A stretch of 64,000 nt of DNA, from positions 62,001-126,000 of the forward strand of contig CADBDH010000002.1 in the NCBI GenBank assembly GCA_902793405.1, in the 5' to 3' direction. The position numbers and the translations under genes are program-made. Of the stretch, positions 55,292 through 63,758 are shown in pieces. The notes beneath the pieces were generated by a model, which ran no database searches, was not told the origin of the DNA, and saw nothing but the letters and a program-made list of their open reading frames with translations. Origin of the DNA: an uncultured Bacteroidales bacterium (GTDB lineage Bacteria > Bacteroidota > Bacteroidia > Bacteroidales > Muribaculaceae). Position 1 is the first letter of the stretch, and each line of letters starts with the position of its first letter.

Positions 55292-56619
55292 GAGAAGTAT
55301 TTATCGAGTTTGTGCATGGCTCCTTGCAGGCAGAATACCACCACGTGGTCACCCGCCTGGATGCGTGTGTTGCCGTTCACCAGCTGTCCCTTGCCATCGC
55401 GCACGAGGCCGGCTATGGTGAAGTCACGGCTCAGTTTCAGGTCCTTGACGTCGGCACGGGTCACGCGGTCTCCCTCTTCGACGATGACTTCGGCCACCTC
55501 GGCATCGGCAAGGGCCAGGCAGCGTGCATTGTCCTCGTCGGCGTCAATCAGGATCTGGTAGATGCGGCTCGATGCCAACAGTTTCTTGTTGACGATGGTG
55601 CCGATGTTGAGTGCCTCGGCCTCGTAGATGAACTGGATGTCCTCGACCTGGGCGATAGTCTTGGGCACGCCATTGGTCTTGGCTATCATGCACTCCATCA
55701 TGTTCACTGCGCTGTTCTCGCCCAGTGCGATGAAGGCATCGTAGTAGCTCACGCTCTCTTCCTCGCTCAGCTCGGTGTCGCGGAAATCGCCCTGCACCAG
55801 TTTGCAGTTGGGATAGCGCTGTGCCAGATAGTCGCAGCGCTGCAGGTCGCTCTCGATGATCTTGATATCCACGGACTTGCCCAGCTTCTTGATGAGCTGT
55901 TCGGCAATGTCATTGCCGCCTACGACGAGCACGTTGTCCACCGGCGACTGGGTCTTGCCGCACACCTCGCGCACTTCATCGATGTGGTCACGCGTGGTGG
56001 CGATATAGACGATGTCGTTTTCCAGCACCCGGTCGTCGCCGCGAGGAATGATGATCTCGCGGTTGCGCTTGATGGCCGACACGTGCATGAAGTGGCTGAC
56101 GTCGGCCAGTTCCTTGAGCATGTGGTTGACGATTTGGGCGTTGGAACGGATTTTCACGCCCACGACAATGAGCTCGCCGTCGAACAGTTCAAACCAGTTC
56201 CTGGCCCAGGTGCGCTTGATGGCGCTGGCGATTTCCTTGGCCGCCAGCATTTCGGGATAAATGAGGTGGTCGATGCCCAGGGTGGTGAAGTGCTCGCGCC
56301 AGTTGGCATTGAAGAACTCGTCGTTGTCGATGCGGGCAACGGTTTTTTTAGCACCCAATCGTTTTGCCATCGAGCATGACAGAATATTGCGGGCCTCACT
56401 CTTGGTTACAGCGATGAACAGGTCGCAATACCCGGTCTTGATGGCGTTCAGGTCGCTGAACGAGATGGCACTACCCTGATGAGTCAGCAGGTTGTAATTC
56501 TCCAGAGGCTCCAGCTTCTTGTTCTCGGGGTCCATGACAATGATGTCCTGTTCCTCGTTGCTGAGCATCTTGGCCAAATGGGTTCCGACTTCTCCTGCGC
56601 CGGCAATAACTATTCTCAT
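55288..56619 (-). CDS. trkA: Trk potassium transport regulator TrkA
   Basis: A 443-residue peripheral protein with two RCK units. RIVIAGAGEVGTHLAKML and NVLVVGGNDIAEQLIKKLG are the NAD-binding loops (near residues 1-20 and 230-255), each followed by a TrkA-C module, the last ending GDHVVVFCLQGAMHKLDKYF. It gates TrkH in response to NAD(H)/nucleotides. It is transcribed with dxs (28 bp gap) and overlaps trkH by 4 bp. Confidence 0.95.
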   Translation of the reverse strand: MRIVIAGAGEVGTHLAKMLSNEEQDIIVMDPENKKLEPLENYNLLTHQGSAISFSDLNAIKTGYCDLFIAVTKSEARNILSCSMAKRLGAKKTVARIDNDEFFNANWREHFTTLGIDHLIYPEMLAAKEIASAIKRTWARNWFELFDGELIVVGVKIRSNAQIVNHMLKELADVSHFMHVSAIKRNREIIIPRGDDRVLENDIVYIATTRDHIDEVREVCGKTQSPVDNVLVVGGNDIAEQLIKKLGKSVDIKIIESDLQRCDYLAQRYPNCKLVQGDFRDTELSEEESVSYYDAFIALGENSAVNMMECMIAKTNGVPKTIAQVEDIQFIYEAEALNIGTIVNKKLLASSRIYQILIDADEDNARCLALADAEVAEVIVEEGDRVTRADVKDLKLSRDFTIAGLVRDGKGQLVNGNTRIQAGDHVVVFCLQGAMHKLDKYFS

Positions 56620-56647
56620 CGTTCTATATCTTTATTGATTTCGGTTA

Positions 56648-58561
56648 TCAGGCTTTTAATTCGTCCATGATGGCGTTCTCCAGCGACTGGGCATCCATGC
56701 CGCAGCGTTCATATAGTTCGGCAACAGTGCCTTGGTGAACGAACTCGTCCTGCACGCCCAACATTCTCAGGCGGTTGTTGTAGTGATGAAGGGTCAGCCA
56801 CTCGGCAACGGCCGATCCCAGACCGCCCACCACGGTGCCGTCCTCGATGGTGATGAGGCTGTGGTAGCGGCTGGTGGCTTCCTTCAGGATGTCCTCGTCG
56901 ATGGGTTTGAGATAAATCATGTCGTAGTGGCCCACCTTGATGCCGCGCTCGGCCAAGCGATTGACTACATCAATCACCTCGTTGCCGATGTGACCGATGC
57001 TGAGCACAGCCACGCCTTCGCCCTCGCTCATGCGGCGCCCCCGGCCCACGGGCAGCGTCTGCATCTCGTTGTGCCAGTCGGCGATGACGCCCTTGCCACG
57101 CGGATAGCGGATGGCAAACGGGCCCATGCCGTCCTGCTGGGCCGTGAACATGAGGTTGCGCAGGTCATGCTCGTTGATGGGCGATGCCACAGTCATACCG
57201 GGAATGCAGCGCAGATAGGCCAGGTCAAACAGGCCGTGATGCGTCACGCCGTCTTCGCCGACGATGCCGCCGCGGTCGATGCAGAAGGTGACTGGCAACC
57301 CTTGAATGGCCACGTCATGGATAATGGAGTCGTAGCCACGCTGCAGGAAGGTGCTGTAGATGGCGCAATAGGGGTGCATGCCGTCCTTGGCAAGGCCGCC
57401 GGCAAAGGTCACGGCATGTCCCTCGCTGATGCCCACGTCAAAGGCGTGTCGGGGCATGGCCTCGAGCATCAGCGACATCGATGTGCCGCTGGGCATGGCG
57501 GCGGTGATGCCCACAATCTTATCATTTTTCTCGGCCAGTTCCACCAGGGTCTTGCCGAAGACGTCCTGGTACTTGATGGGACCGCCCTTGCCGCCCTTGG
57601 AGCGTTCGCCGGTCTCCTCGTCAAACTTGCCGGGCGCATGCCAGGTGGCGGGATCGGCCTCGGCAGCGGCAAAACCTTTGCCCTTGACCGTGCGCACATG
57701 CACCAGCTTGGGACCGGTCATATCCTTGATTTCGCTGAACACCTTCACCAGGCGCTTCACGTCATGACCGTCGTACAAGCCGAAATACCTGATGTTCAGG
57801 CCCTCGAAGATGTTTTGCTGGCCCGACAGGAGCGACTTCATCGCGTTTGAGAAGCGCATGATCAATCCCTTGCGGTTGTCGTTGATGACATTGTGGCGGC
57901 GCAGGAACTGGTAGGCCTTGTAACGCAGTTTATTGTAGCGGTGTGACGTGTGCAGGTCGCTCATGTAAGAACTCAAGGCGCCCACATTGGCGTCAATCGC
58001 CATATCGTTGTCGTTGAGTACGATAATGAGGTTGTTGGGGTTGGTCGTGGCATTGTTGATGCCCTCGAAGGCCAAGCCGCCGCTGATGCTCGCATCGCCG
58101 ATGACGGCGACAACCTTGCGGTCCTTGTTGTTCTGCAGTTCGGCTGCAATGGCCATACCCAAGGCGGCCGAGATGCTGTTGGAGGCATGGCCGGCAGTGA
58201 ACGTGTCATACTCGCTCTCGGCAGGGTTGGGGAAACCACTCAGGCCGTCCAACTTGCGGTTGTCGTCGAACTGGTCGCGGCGGCCCGTTAGAATCTTGTG
58301 GGCATAGGCCTGATGGCCCACATCCCACACCAGGCGGTCATCGGGTGTGTTGAACACATAGTGCAACGCCACCACAATCTCGACGGCTCCCATGCTCGAT
58401 GCGAAGTGTCCCGGGTTGCTGGACAGCTCGTGTATCATGTATTGCCGCAATTCAGAGCACACTTGCGGCAACTGGTCAACGCTCAGCCGGCGCAGGTCGG
58501 CAGGGGAGTCGATCTGGGCCAGTAGCGGGCAATGTTCTTTTATATAGGGTTTAGTCGTCAT
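56648..58561 (-). CDS. dxs: 1-deoxy-D-xylulose-5-phosphate synthase
   Basis: A 637-residue thiamine-diphosphate enzyme that condenses pyruvate and glyceraldehyde 3-phosphate, the entry step of the MEP isoprenoid pathway. Visible motifs: VWDVGHQAYAHKILTGR, AVIGDASISGGLAFEGINNA (ThDP/Mg site), YGLYDGHDVKRLV, and DRGGIVGEDGVTHHGLFD in the transketolase pyrimidine domain. The C-terminal transketolase domain follows. It lies 7 bp after a small membrane protein gene and 28 bp before trkA. Confidence 0.97.
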   Translation of the reverse strand: MTTKPYIKEHCPLLAQIDSPADLRRLSVDQLPQVCSELRQYMIHELSSNPGHFASSMGAVEIVVALHYVFNTPDDRLVWDVGHQAYAHKILTGRRDQFDDNRKLDGLSGFPNPAESEYDTFTAGHASNSISAALGMAIAAELQNNKDRKVVAVIGDASISGGLAFEGINNATTNPNNLIIVLNDNDMAIDANVGALSSYMSDLHTSHRYNKLRYKAYQFLRRHNVINDNRKGLIMRFSNAMKSLLSGQQNIFEGLNIRYFGLYDGHDVKRLVKVFSEIKDMTGPKLVHVRTVKGKGFAAAEADPATWHAPGKFDEETGERSKGGKGGPIKYQDVFGKTLVELAEKNDKIVGITAAMPSGTSMSLMLEAMPRHAFDVGISEGHAVTFAGGLAKDGMHPYCAIYSTFLQRGYDSIIHDVAIQGLPVTFCIDRGGIVGEDGVTHHGLFDLAYLRCIPGMTVASPINEHDLRNLMFTAQQDGMGPFAIRYPRGKGVIADWHNEMQTLPVGRGRRMSEGEGVAVLSIGHIGNEVIDVVNRLAERGIKVGHYDMIYLKPIDEDILKEATSRYHSLITIEDGTVVGGLGSAVAEWLTLHHYNNRLRMLGVQDEFVHQGTVAELYERCGMDAQSLENAIMDELKA

Positions 58562-58568
58562 GGTTTAG

Positions 58569-58760
58569 TCATTTTTTTCTCACATATTTCTTGTAGAGAG
58601 GGACAAACACGATAATGCCCGATGCCACGATGGTGAAAATCACCATGAAATCGATTCTGGCAGCCCTGGTGAGCAGCAGCCAGCACAATGCCAGCCACAA
58701 TAGCAGGATGCAGGCAAAACGGATGATATTTCCAGTTGTCATAGTAGTGGTCCTCTTCAT
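58569..58760 (-). CDS. Small two-helix membrane protein
   Basis: A protein of about 63 residues from ATG 58760 (MKRTTTM...), or 57 from ATG 58742. The GTG at 58775 lies in the promoter -7 box and is rejected. Two hydrophobic helices (IIRFACILLLWLALCWLLLT and FMVIFTIVASGIIVFVPLY) end in a basic KKYVRKK tail, so the N-terminus and C-terminus are probably both cytosolic. It heads the operon with dxs, trkA and trkH. No family recognised. Confidence 0.6.
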   Translation of the reverse strand: MKRTTTMTTGNIIRFACILLLWLALCWLLLTRAARIDFMVIFTIVASGIIVFVPLYKKYVRKK

Positions 58761-58774
58761 TCTTTTATAACCCA

Positions 58775-58782
58775 CAAAGATA
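58775..58782 (-). promoter_or_regulatory. Promoter -7 element for the small protein-dxs-trkAH operon
   Basis: Minus strand TATCTTTG (TAnnTTTG); transcription start expected near 58771, leaving an 11-nt leader before ATG 58760. Confidence 0.65.
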
Positions 58783-58850
58783 ATGATTATTTCCTAAATA
58801 ACGGCCATTTATCCTTTTTTTCACTTTCCATTGAAGAAAACAAGTGACAT

Positions 58851-58885
58851 AAAAAGGACGGATGCCTCGATGGAGCACCCGTCCT
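58851..58885 (-). terminator. Terminator after the first C10 peptidase gene
   Basis: AGGACGG / CCGTCCT stem (with GC inner pairing) at 58855-58885, with a T5 run on the minus-strand 3' side. Confidence 0.8.
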
Positions 58886-58917
58886 GTGGTATGCTAGATG
58901 TGCTGTAGGCCAGTGTC

Positions 58918-60303
58918 TTACTGGTTTGCACCCAGCAGCATGTCAATCAAACTGGTCAAGTCGGTAATGTTCAGGTCGCCGTCGCCATTCACGTCGGGAG
59001 TCATGCCGTCTTCGATGGTGGCTGCACCCAGCAGGATGTCAACCAGCAGGGTTACGTCGGTGACGTTGAGAGTGCCGTCGCCGTTCACATCGGCAGGAAC
59101 AACGGGATCATCACCGGGAATCACATAGCCCTCGTAGGGGTAAACATTGATAACCATCTCGTTGGCGCTGCCGTTGAAGTTCCATGTCTCACCATTGGGA
59201 TAAACGGTAAATGCACCGAACTCAAACCAGCCGTTGTACCTCTCATACCAACCCCAGTTCATGTGGAACTTACCGTCGGCATCTACACCGTCAAGAACCC
59301 ATGCGTGGCCATCGACGAAGTCAACATTGTGATAGGGGATAGGATGTCCGGCCTCAAGCTCGGCATAGATGAGAGCAATCCACTCATCTTGGCTGTACTT
59401 GTTCTTGTTGTCGCAATAGTAAGAGGGATTGATACCGATTAACTTTACATCGGTATAGGTGAATCCCATGGTCTTGAAAGCATCACGCTGGTCGTAGGTG
59501 TATGAACCACTAGAACTGTTGTAACGCACCTGGCATGCTTGGCCACAATAGCGGCACAACTTGGCTACCTCGTTGGCTTGCTCGTCGGTATAGGTTCCAA
59601 GGGATACTCCGCCAGTGGCCGGGTTGTAAACAGTATAGGAATCAAGCATCAAGTTGTAGTCGAATGTCGTGGCGGGTAATGCGGGAATGGTACCCAAACC
59701 ATAGATGTAATACTGGTCTAAGCCAGGGTGCTCGGTGGGGTACTTCCAGTAGTAAATGATCTGTGCCATGGCAAGAGGGCCACAACCTACTGCGGCATGT
59801 TCACCGCTCACCATCGGGCACATACGGTCCATAGGCTCGTCTTGGCCCCATGTGCTCTTGAGCAACGGCTCAACGACAGTGTTGCGCTGGATGCTTTTCT
59901 TGGCGATGAGTTGGCCCTTATAGCTCTGCATCTCCTCAATCTGGTTCTTGTACAGTTGTAGGTAGTCCTTCATGCTGCCGGGCATGTCGTTCATGTCGAT
60001 ATTGCCCTTGTCGCCATAAGCGAGTACCTGCTTGGCGCGGTCGTCACCGGCCATGATGATCCAACCGCCCCCCTGGACGTTGAACACATAGTAGGCATTG
60101 CCTTCGACGCTGGATGCCTCGGTATGGGCGAGCTTGATGTCGGCCATTGCGGGAGCCTTCAACATGCCCTGGGCTGTCATTTTGCTCTTCAGGAAGCTGT
60201 TGGCGGCCTGACGGGCAGCATTCACATCAATGCTACCGGCATTGGCGGCCATGATGCCGGCGGCTGCCAGCACCAATGAAAGACAGAGTTTCTTAAAGTT
60301 CAT
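58918..60303 (-). CDS. C10 family (streptopain-type) peptidase with C-terminal dockerin, copy 1
   Basis: A 461-residue protein. Signal peptide (LCLSLVLAAAGIMAANA), propeptide (about 23-135) with the AYYVFNVQGGGWIIMAGDDR element, then the SpeB-like papain-fold domain with nucleophile Cys174 in AVGCGPLAMAQ and His333 in DGHAWVLDGVD. The C-terminus (about 403-461) is a dockerin type I module with two calcium loops, DVNGDGTLNVTD and DVNGDGDLNITD. It should be secreted as a zymogen. No cohesin is seen nearby. First 75 residues are almost identical to copy 2. The terminal tandem duplicates suggest recent amplification. Confidence 0.92.
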   Translation of the reverse strand: MNFKKLCLSLVLAAAGIMAANAGSIDVNAARQAANSFLKSKMTAQGMLKAPAMADIKLAHTEASSVEGNAYYVFNVQGGGWIIMAGDDRAKQVLAYGDKGNIDMNDMPGSMKDYLQLYKNQIEEMQSYKGQLIAKKSIQRNTVVEPLLKSTWGQDEPMDRMCPMVSGEHAAVGCGPLAMAQIIYYWKYPTEHPGLDQYYIYGLGTIPALPATTFDYNLMLDSYTVYNPATGGVSLGTYTDEQANEVAKLCRYCGQACQVRYNSSSGSYTYDQRDAFKTMGFTYTDVKLIGINPSYYCDNKNKYSQDEWIALIYAELEAGHPIPYHNVDFVDGHAWVLDGVDADGKFHMNWGWYERYNGWFEFGAFTVYPNGETWNFNGSANEMVINVYPYEGYVIPGDDPVVPADVNGDGTLNVTDVTLLVDILLGAATIEDGMTPDVNGDGDLNITDLTSLIDMLLGANQ

Positions 60304-60374
60304 AGTTTTGGTGTATTAATAAGGTGAATAATAGTGAATACAATAGTGTTAATGGAAGGTTGCCATTTGGCCGT

Positions 60375-60406
60375 CAAAGTTATGCAGTTTTTTTCATACA
60401 TTCCAA
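60375..60406 (-). promoter_or_regulatory. Promoter for C10 peptidase copy 1
   Basis: Minus strand TTGG (60403-60406), 20-bp spacer, TAACTTTG (60375-60382). Same architecture as the promoters of the other C10 copies. Confidence 0.85.
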
Positions 60407-60435
60407 CAATTTCGTTGGAAATTAATATACTTACA

Positions 60436-60474
60436 GAAAACAACAGGGACGCCAGCATTGCTCGCGTCCCTGTT
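60436..60474 (-). terminator. Terminator after C10 peptidase copy 2
   Basis: Perfect 11-bp stem AACAGGGACGC / GCGTCCCTGTT (60442-60452 and 60464-60474); minus-strand T-run is short (GTTTTC). Confidence 0.75.
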
Positions 60475-60520
60475 GAGTATACGGGAAATCATGCCCATCA
60501 GGGCGTCATCGACAGGCTAA

Positions 60521-61933
60521 TTATAATTGCCCACTGGCTACCATCTGATCGATGATGAAGGTCAAATCAGCAATGGTCACACTGCCATCACCGTTCACGT
60601 CGGGAGTCAAGCCGTCAGTAACCTCAACGTTTCCAAGCAGGATATCAAGCATCCACGTCACATCGGTGATGTTGACAACGTCGTCACCATTTACATCGCC
60701 AGGCACGTTGGTATCATCGCCGGGAATCACATAACCCTCGTAGGGGTACATACCGATAATCATCTCGTTTCCGCCGTTGCTGCCCTGGCTGAAGTCCCAC
60801 ACCTCACTATCACCGTAAGGATGGAAGACAAGAGCGTCAATTTCAAACCAGCCGTTAAACCTGCCGTTAAATCCCCAATTCATGTGGACCTTGCCTTCGG
60901 CATCAACACCGTCAAGAACCCAAGCATGACCTTCATAGAGGTCGTGATAGGGGATGGGACGACCGGCCTGTAACTCGATATTGATAAGATCACACCATTC
61001 CTCAATGGTATATTTGTTACTGTTCGAGCAGTAGTAGGAGGGATCTTTGCCTATCAGTTGCATATTCTCGTTGTAACCAAAGAGTTTGAAAGCGTCGCGC
61101 TGATCGTAGGTATAAGAGCCAGTTGATGTTTCATTGGCATTTCCATAGCGTGCTTTGCAGGCTTGACCACAATAGCGGCACAACTTGGCTACCTCGTTGG
61201 CCTGCTCGTCGGTAAATGCTACATAACCCGTGGGATTACCGGTCTCGGGGTTGTGGGTATAGTAGTTGTCAAGCATCAGGCTGTAGTCAAATGTGGTAGC
61301 GGGCAATTCAGACATGTATTGGCTCCAGGAAATAGAGTAGCCGGGGACTGCTGCTACCTCGTTAGGATATTTCCAGTAGTACATGATCTGTGCCATGGCA
61401 AGAGGGCCACAACCCACCGAAGTGATGTTTCCAGCACCGTTCACCGGACACTGGCGGTTCATGGGTTCGCCTTGTCCCCAGTCGGTCTTCAGCAACGGCT
61501 CAACAGCGGCCGAGCGTTTGGGAGCCTTCACCGGAACGGTTTCGCCCTTGTAGGCCTGAGCAGTTTCAATCTGACCCTTGAGCATTTTCAGGTAACCCTT
61601 CATGCTGCCGGGCATGTCGTTCATGTCGATATTGCCCTTGTCGCCATAAGCGAGTACTTGCTTGGCGCGGTCGTCACCAGCCATGATGATCCAACCGCCG
61701 CCCTGGATGTTGAATACATAGTAGGCATTGCCCTCGACGCTGGATGCCTCGGTATGGGCGAGCTTGATGTCGGCCATTGCGGGAGCCTTGAACATGCCCT
61801 GGGCGGCCATTTTGCTCTTCAGGAAGCTGTTGGCGGCCTGACGGGCAGCATTCACATCAATGCTACCGGCATTGGCGGCCATGATGCCGGCAGCTGCCAG
61901 CACCAATGAAAGACAGAGTTTCTTAAAGTTCAT
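60521..61933 (-). CDS. C10 family peptidase with C-terminal dockerin, copy 2
   Basis: A 470-residue paralog with the same order: signal peptide, propeptide, catalytic domain and dockerin. Nucleophile Cys175 in SVGCGPLAMAQ, His336 in EGHAWVLDGVD. Dockerin loops DVNGDDVVNITD and DVNGDGSVTIAD are nearly identical to those of copy 3, while the N-terminal 115 residues match copy 1 almost exactly. The middle of the catalytic domain differs from both. The mosaic pattern points to recombination or gene conversion at the ends. Likely exported protease; substrate unknown. Confidence 0.92.
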   Translation of the reverse strand: MNFKKLCLSLVLAAAGIMAANAGSIDVNAARQAANSFLKSKMAAQGMFKAPAMADIKLAHTEASSVEGNAYYVFNIQGGGWIIMAGDDRAKQVLAYGDKGNIDMNDMPGSMKGYLKMLKGQIETAQAYKGETVPVKAPKRSAAVEPLLKTDWGQGEPMNRQCPVNGAGNITSVGCGPLAMAQIMYYWKYPNEVAAVPGYSISWSQYMSELPATTFDYSLMLDNYYTHNPETGNPTGYVAFTDEQANEVAKLCRYCGQACKARYGNANETSTGSYTYDQRDAFKLFGYNENMQLIGKDPSYYCSNSNKYTIEEWCDLINIELQAGRPIPYHDLYEGHAWVLDGVDAEGKVHMNWGFNGRFNGWFEIDALVFHPYGDSEVWDFSQGSNGGNEMIIGMYPYEGYVIPGDDTNVPGDVNGDDVVNITDVTWMLDILLGNVEVTDGLTPDVNGDGSVTIADLTFIIDQMVASGQL

Positions 61934-62003
61934 AGTTTTGGTGTATTATAAGGTGAATAATAGTGAATACAATAGTGTTAATGGAAGGTTGCCATTTGGC
62001 CGT

Positions 62004-62035
62004 CAAAGTTATGCATTTTTTTTCATACATCCCAA
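62004..62035 (-). promoter_or_regulatory. Promoter for C10 peptidase copy 2
   Basis: Minus strand TTGG (62032-62035), 20-bp spacer, TAACTTTG (62004-62011), within about 215 bp that are nearly identical to the region upstream of copy 1. Confidence 0.85.
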
Positions 62036-62064
62036 CAATTTCGTTGGAAATTAATATACTTACA

Positions 62065-62103
62065 GAAAACAACAGGAACGCCAGCATTGCTCGCGTCCCT
62101 GTT
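62065..62103 (-). terminator. Terminator after C10 peptidase copy 3
   Basis: Stem AACAGGAACGC / GCGTCCCTGTT (62071-62081 and 62093-62103), one mismatch relative to the copy at 60442, in the duplicated intergenic block. Confidence 0.7.
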
Positions 62104-62149
62104 GAGTATACGGGAAATTATGCCCATCAGGGCGTCATCGACAGGTTAA

Positions 62150-63553
62150 TTATAATTGCCCACTGGCTACCATCTGATCGATGATGAAGGTCAAATCGGC
62201 AATGGTCACACTGCCGTCACCGTTCACGTCGGGTGTCAAGTCGTCGGTAACCTCAACGTCTCCAAGCAGGATGTCAAGCATCCACGTCACATCGGTGATG
62301 TTGACAACGTCGTCACCGTTTACATCACCAGGCACGCCGGGATCTTCGCCGGGAGCGTTGGGTGACACATAACCCTCATAGGGGAGGAGGTCAATTACCA
62401 TAAACAGACCGGTGTTGAGGTTGAGGGTCTGGCCTTGGATGGTCGGGGTGAATGCGCCGAATGCATACCATCCGTCGGCGGCACCATAGAAGCCCCAGTT
62501 GGCATGGTAGAGACCGTCGGCATCGACGCCGTCAACGACAAAGGCGTGGCCGTCGGCACCTTCCGACGAGTAGGGGATGGGATGGTTTGCCTCGAGTTGG
62601 GCCGTCATGAGATTCATCCATTCGGCATCGGAATAGTCCCAGGTATTCCAAGTTTCACGTGTGGCCCAAGCCTCTATGCCCACCAGCTTAGCGTCGGTGG
62701 TATAGCCCATCTTCAGGAAACCCTTGTACTGCCTCAGTACGTCAGTTCCGCTACCGCCTCCCGTTGCCGAAAAGCCCATCAGGCATGACTGGGATGCATA
62801 CCGGCACAGCTTGGCCACTTCGGCCTTGTTCTCGTCGTTGACACCTTCGGCCCAAGAGAGCTGATTGTTCTCATTGAGAATGGTGTATTGGTCAAGGATG
62901 TTGTCGTAATCAAAGGTGGTGGCATCAAGTGCCGGCACCATGGAGTAGGCAGCGGTGTTGTAATAGCCTTCAAGGCCGTCAATCTCCTTGGGATACTCCC
63001 AGTAGTTGAGAATCTGGGCCATGGCCAGACCTGCACATCCCACAGGGCAGTAACTGCCATATTGCTGGGGACACTGGCGGTCGAAGGGAATATTCTGTCC
63101 CCAGTTGGACTTCATGAGCGGGCCAACGGGGGTAACGCGTTTGGGAGCCTGTGTCTTAAACTCACCCTTGAAGTTCTGCACCTTTTCGATTTGGGTTTTG
63201 AAACGGTTCAGGTAGTTCTTAGTATTCACGGGCAGGTTGTTCATGTCCAGGCTGCCAGTGGTGTTATAAGCAAGCACTTGGTTGGCACGGTCGTCACCGG
63301 CGATGATGACCCAACCGCCACCCTTGATGTTGAATACATAGAAGGCGTTGCCCTCGACACTCGATGCCTCGGTGTGGGTGAGCTTGATGTCGGCAGTTGA
63401 GGGTGCCTTAAACATGCCCTGGGCGGTCATTTTACTCTTCATGAAATTGTTGGCGGCCTGACGGGCGGCATTGGCATCGATGTTACCTGCATTGGCGGCC
63501 ATGATGCCAGCAGCTGCCAGCACCAATGAAAGACTGAGTTTCTTAAAGTTCAT
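62150..63553 (-). CDS. C10 family peptidase with C-terminal dockerin, copy 3
   Basis: A 467-residue paralog. Nucleophile Cys173 in CPVGCAGLAMAQ, His336 in DGHAFVVDGVD. The signal peptide and propeptide are similar to copies 1-2 but more divergent; the catalytic region is clearly different (for example the GFSATGGGSGTDVLRQYKG segment). The dockerin is nearly identical to copy 2 (one clear change, DGLTP to DDLTP). Same promoter type at 63627-63658. Different substrate preference from copies 1-2 is possible. Confidence 0.92.
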   Translation of the reverse strand: MNFKKLSLSLVLAAAGIMAANAGNIDANAARQAANNFMKSKMTAQGMFKAPSTADIKLTHTEASSVEGNAFYVFNIKGGGWVIIAGDDRANQVLAYNTTGSLDMNNLPVNTKNYLNRFKTQIEKVQNFKGEFKTQAPKRVTPVGPLMKSNWGQNIPFDRQCPQQYGSYCPVGCAGLAMAQILNYWEYPKEIDGLEGYYNTAAYSMVPALDATTFDYDNILDQYTILNENNQLSWAEGVNDENKAEVAKLCRYASQSCLMGFSATGGGSGTDVLRQYKGFLKMGYTTDAKLVGIEAWATRETWNTWDYSDAEWMNLMTAQLEANHPIPYSSEGADGHAFVVDGVDADGLYHANWGFYGAADGWYAFGAFTPTIQGQTLNLNTGLFMVIDLLPYEGYVSPNAPGEDPGVPGDVNGDDVVNITDVTWMLDILLGDVEVTDDLTPDVNGDGSVTIADLTFIIDQMVASGQL

Positions 63554-63626
63554 AGCTGTTTTGTGTATTATTAGGTTGACAATAGTGATTTCAATAATGA
63601 TAATAGAAGATTGTCTATTGGCGCGT

Positions 63627-63658
63627 CAAAGTTATGCATTTTATTTCATTAATCCCAA
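63627..63658 (-). promoter_or_regulatory. Promoter for C10 peptidase copy 3
   Basis: Minus strand TTGG (63655-63658), 20-bp spacer, TAACTTTG (63627-63634), conserved although the surrounding sequence has diverged. Confidence 0.85.
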
Positions 63659-63685
63659 CTTTATCAACGGATTTTACAGCATTTG

Positions 63686-63718
63686 TTAAAAAAATAGGAC
63701 GCAAGCATGCTTGCGTCC
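63686..63718 (-). terminator. Terminator after the partial dockerin gene
   Basis: Perfect 22-bp palindrome GGACGCAAGCATGCTTGCGTCC (11-bp arms) at 63697-63718 with a T-run on the minus-strand 3' side (TATTTTTTTAAC). Confidence 0.92.
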
Positions 63719-63758
63719 CGAGAAAATTTGCCCAGTAGGGCATCATTAACTATGTAAT

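Noticed and set aside
60403..60420. Short inverted repeat CCAAC..GTTGG upstream of the C10 genes as an operator
   Set aside because: Arms are only 5 bp with a mismatch inside, and the repeat coincides with the -33 element; too weak to call an operator.
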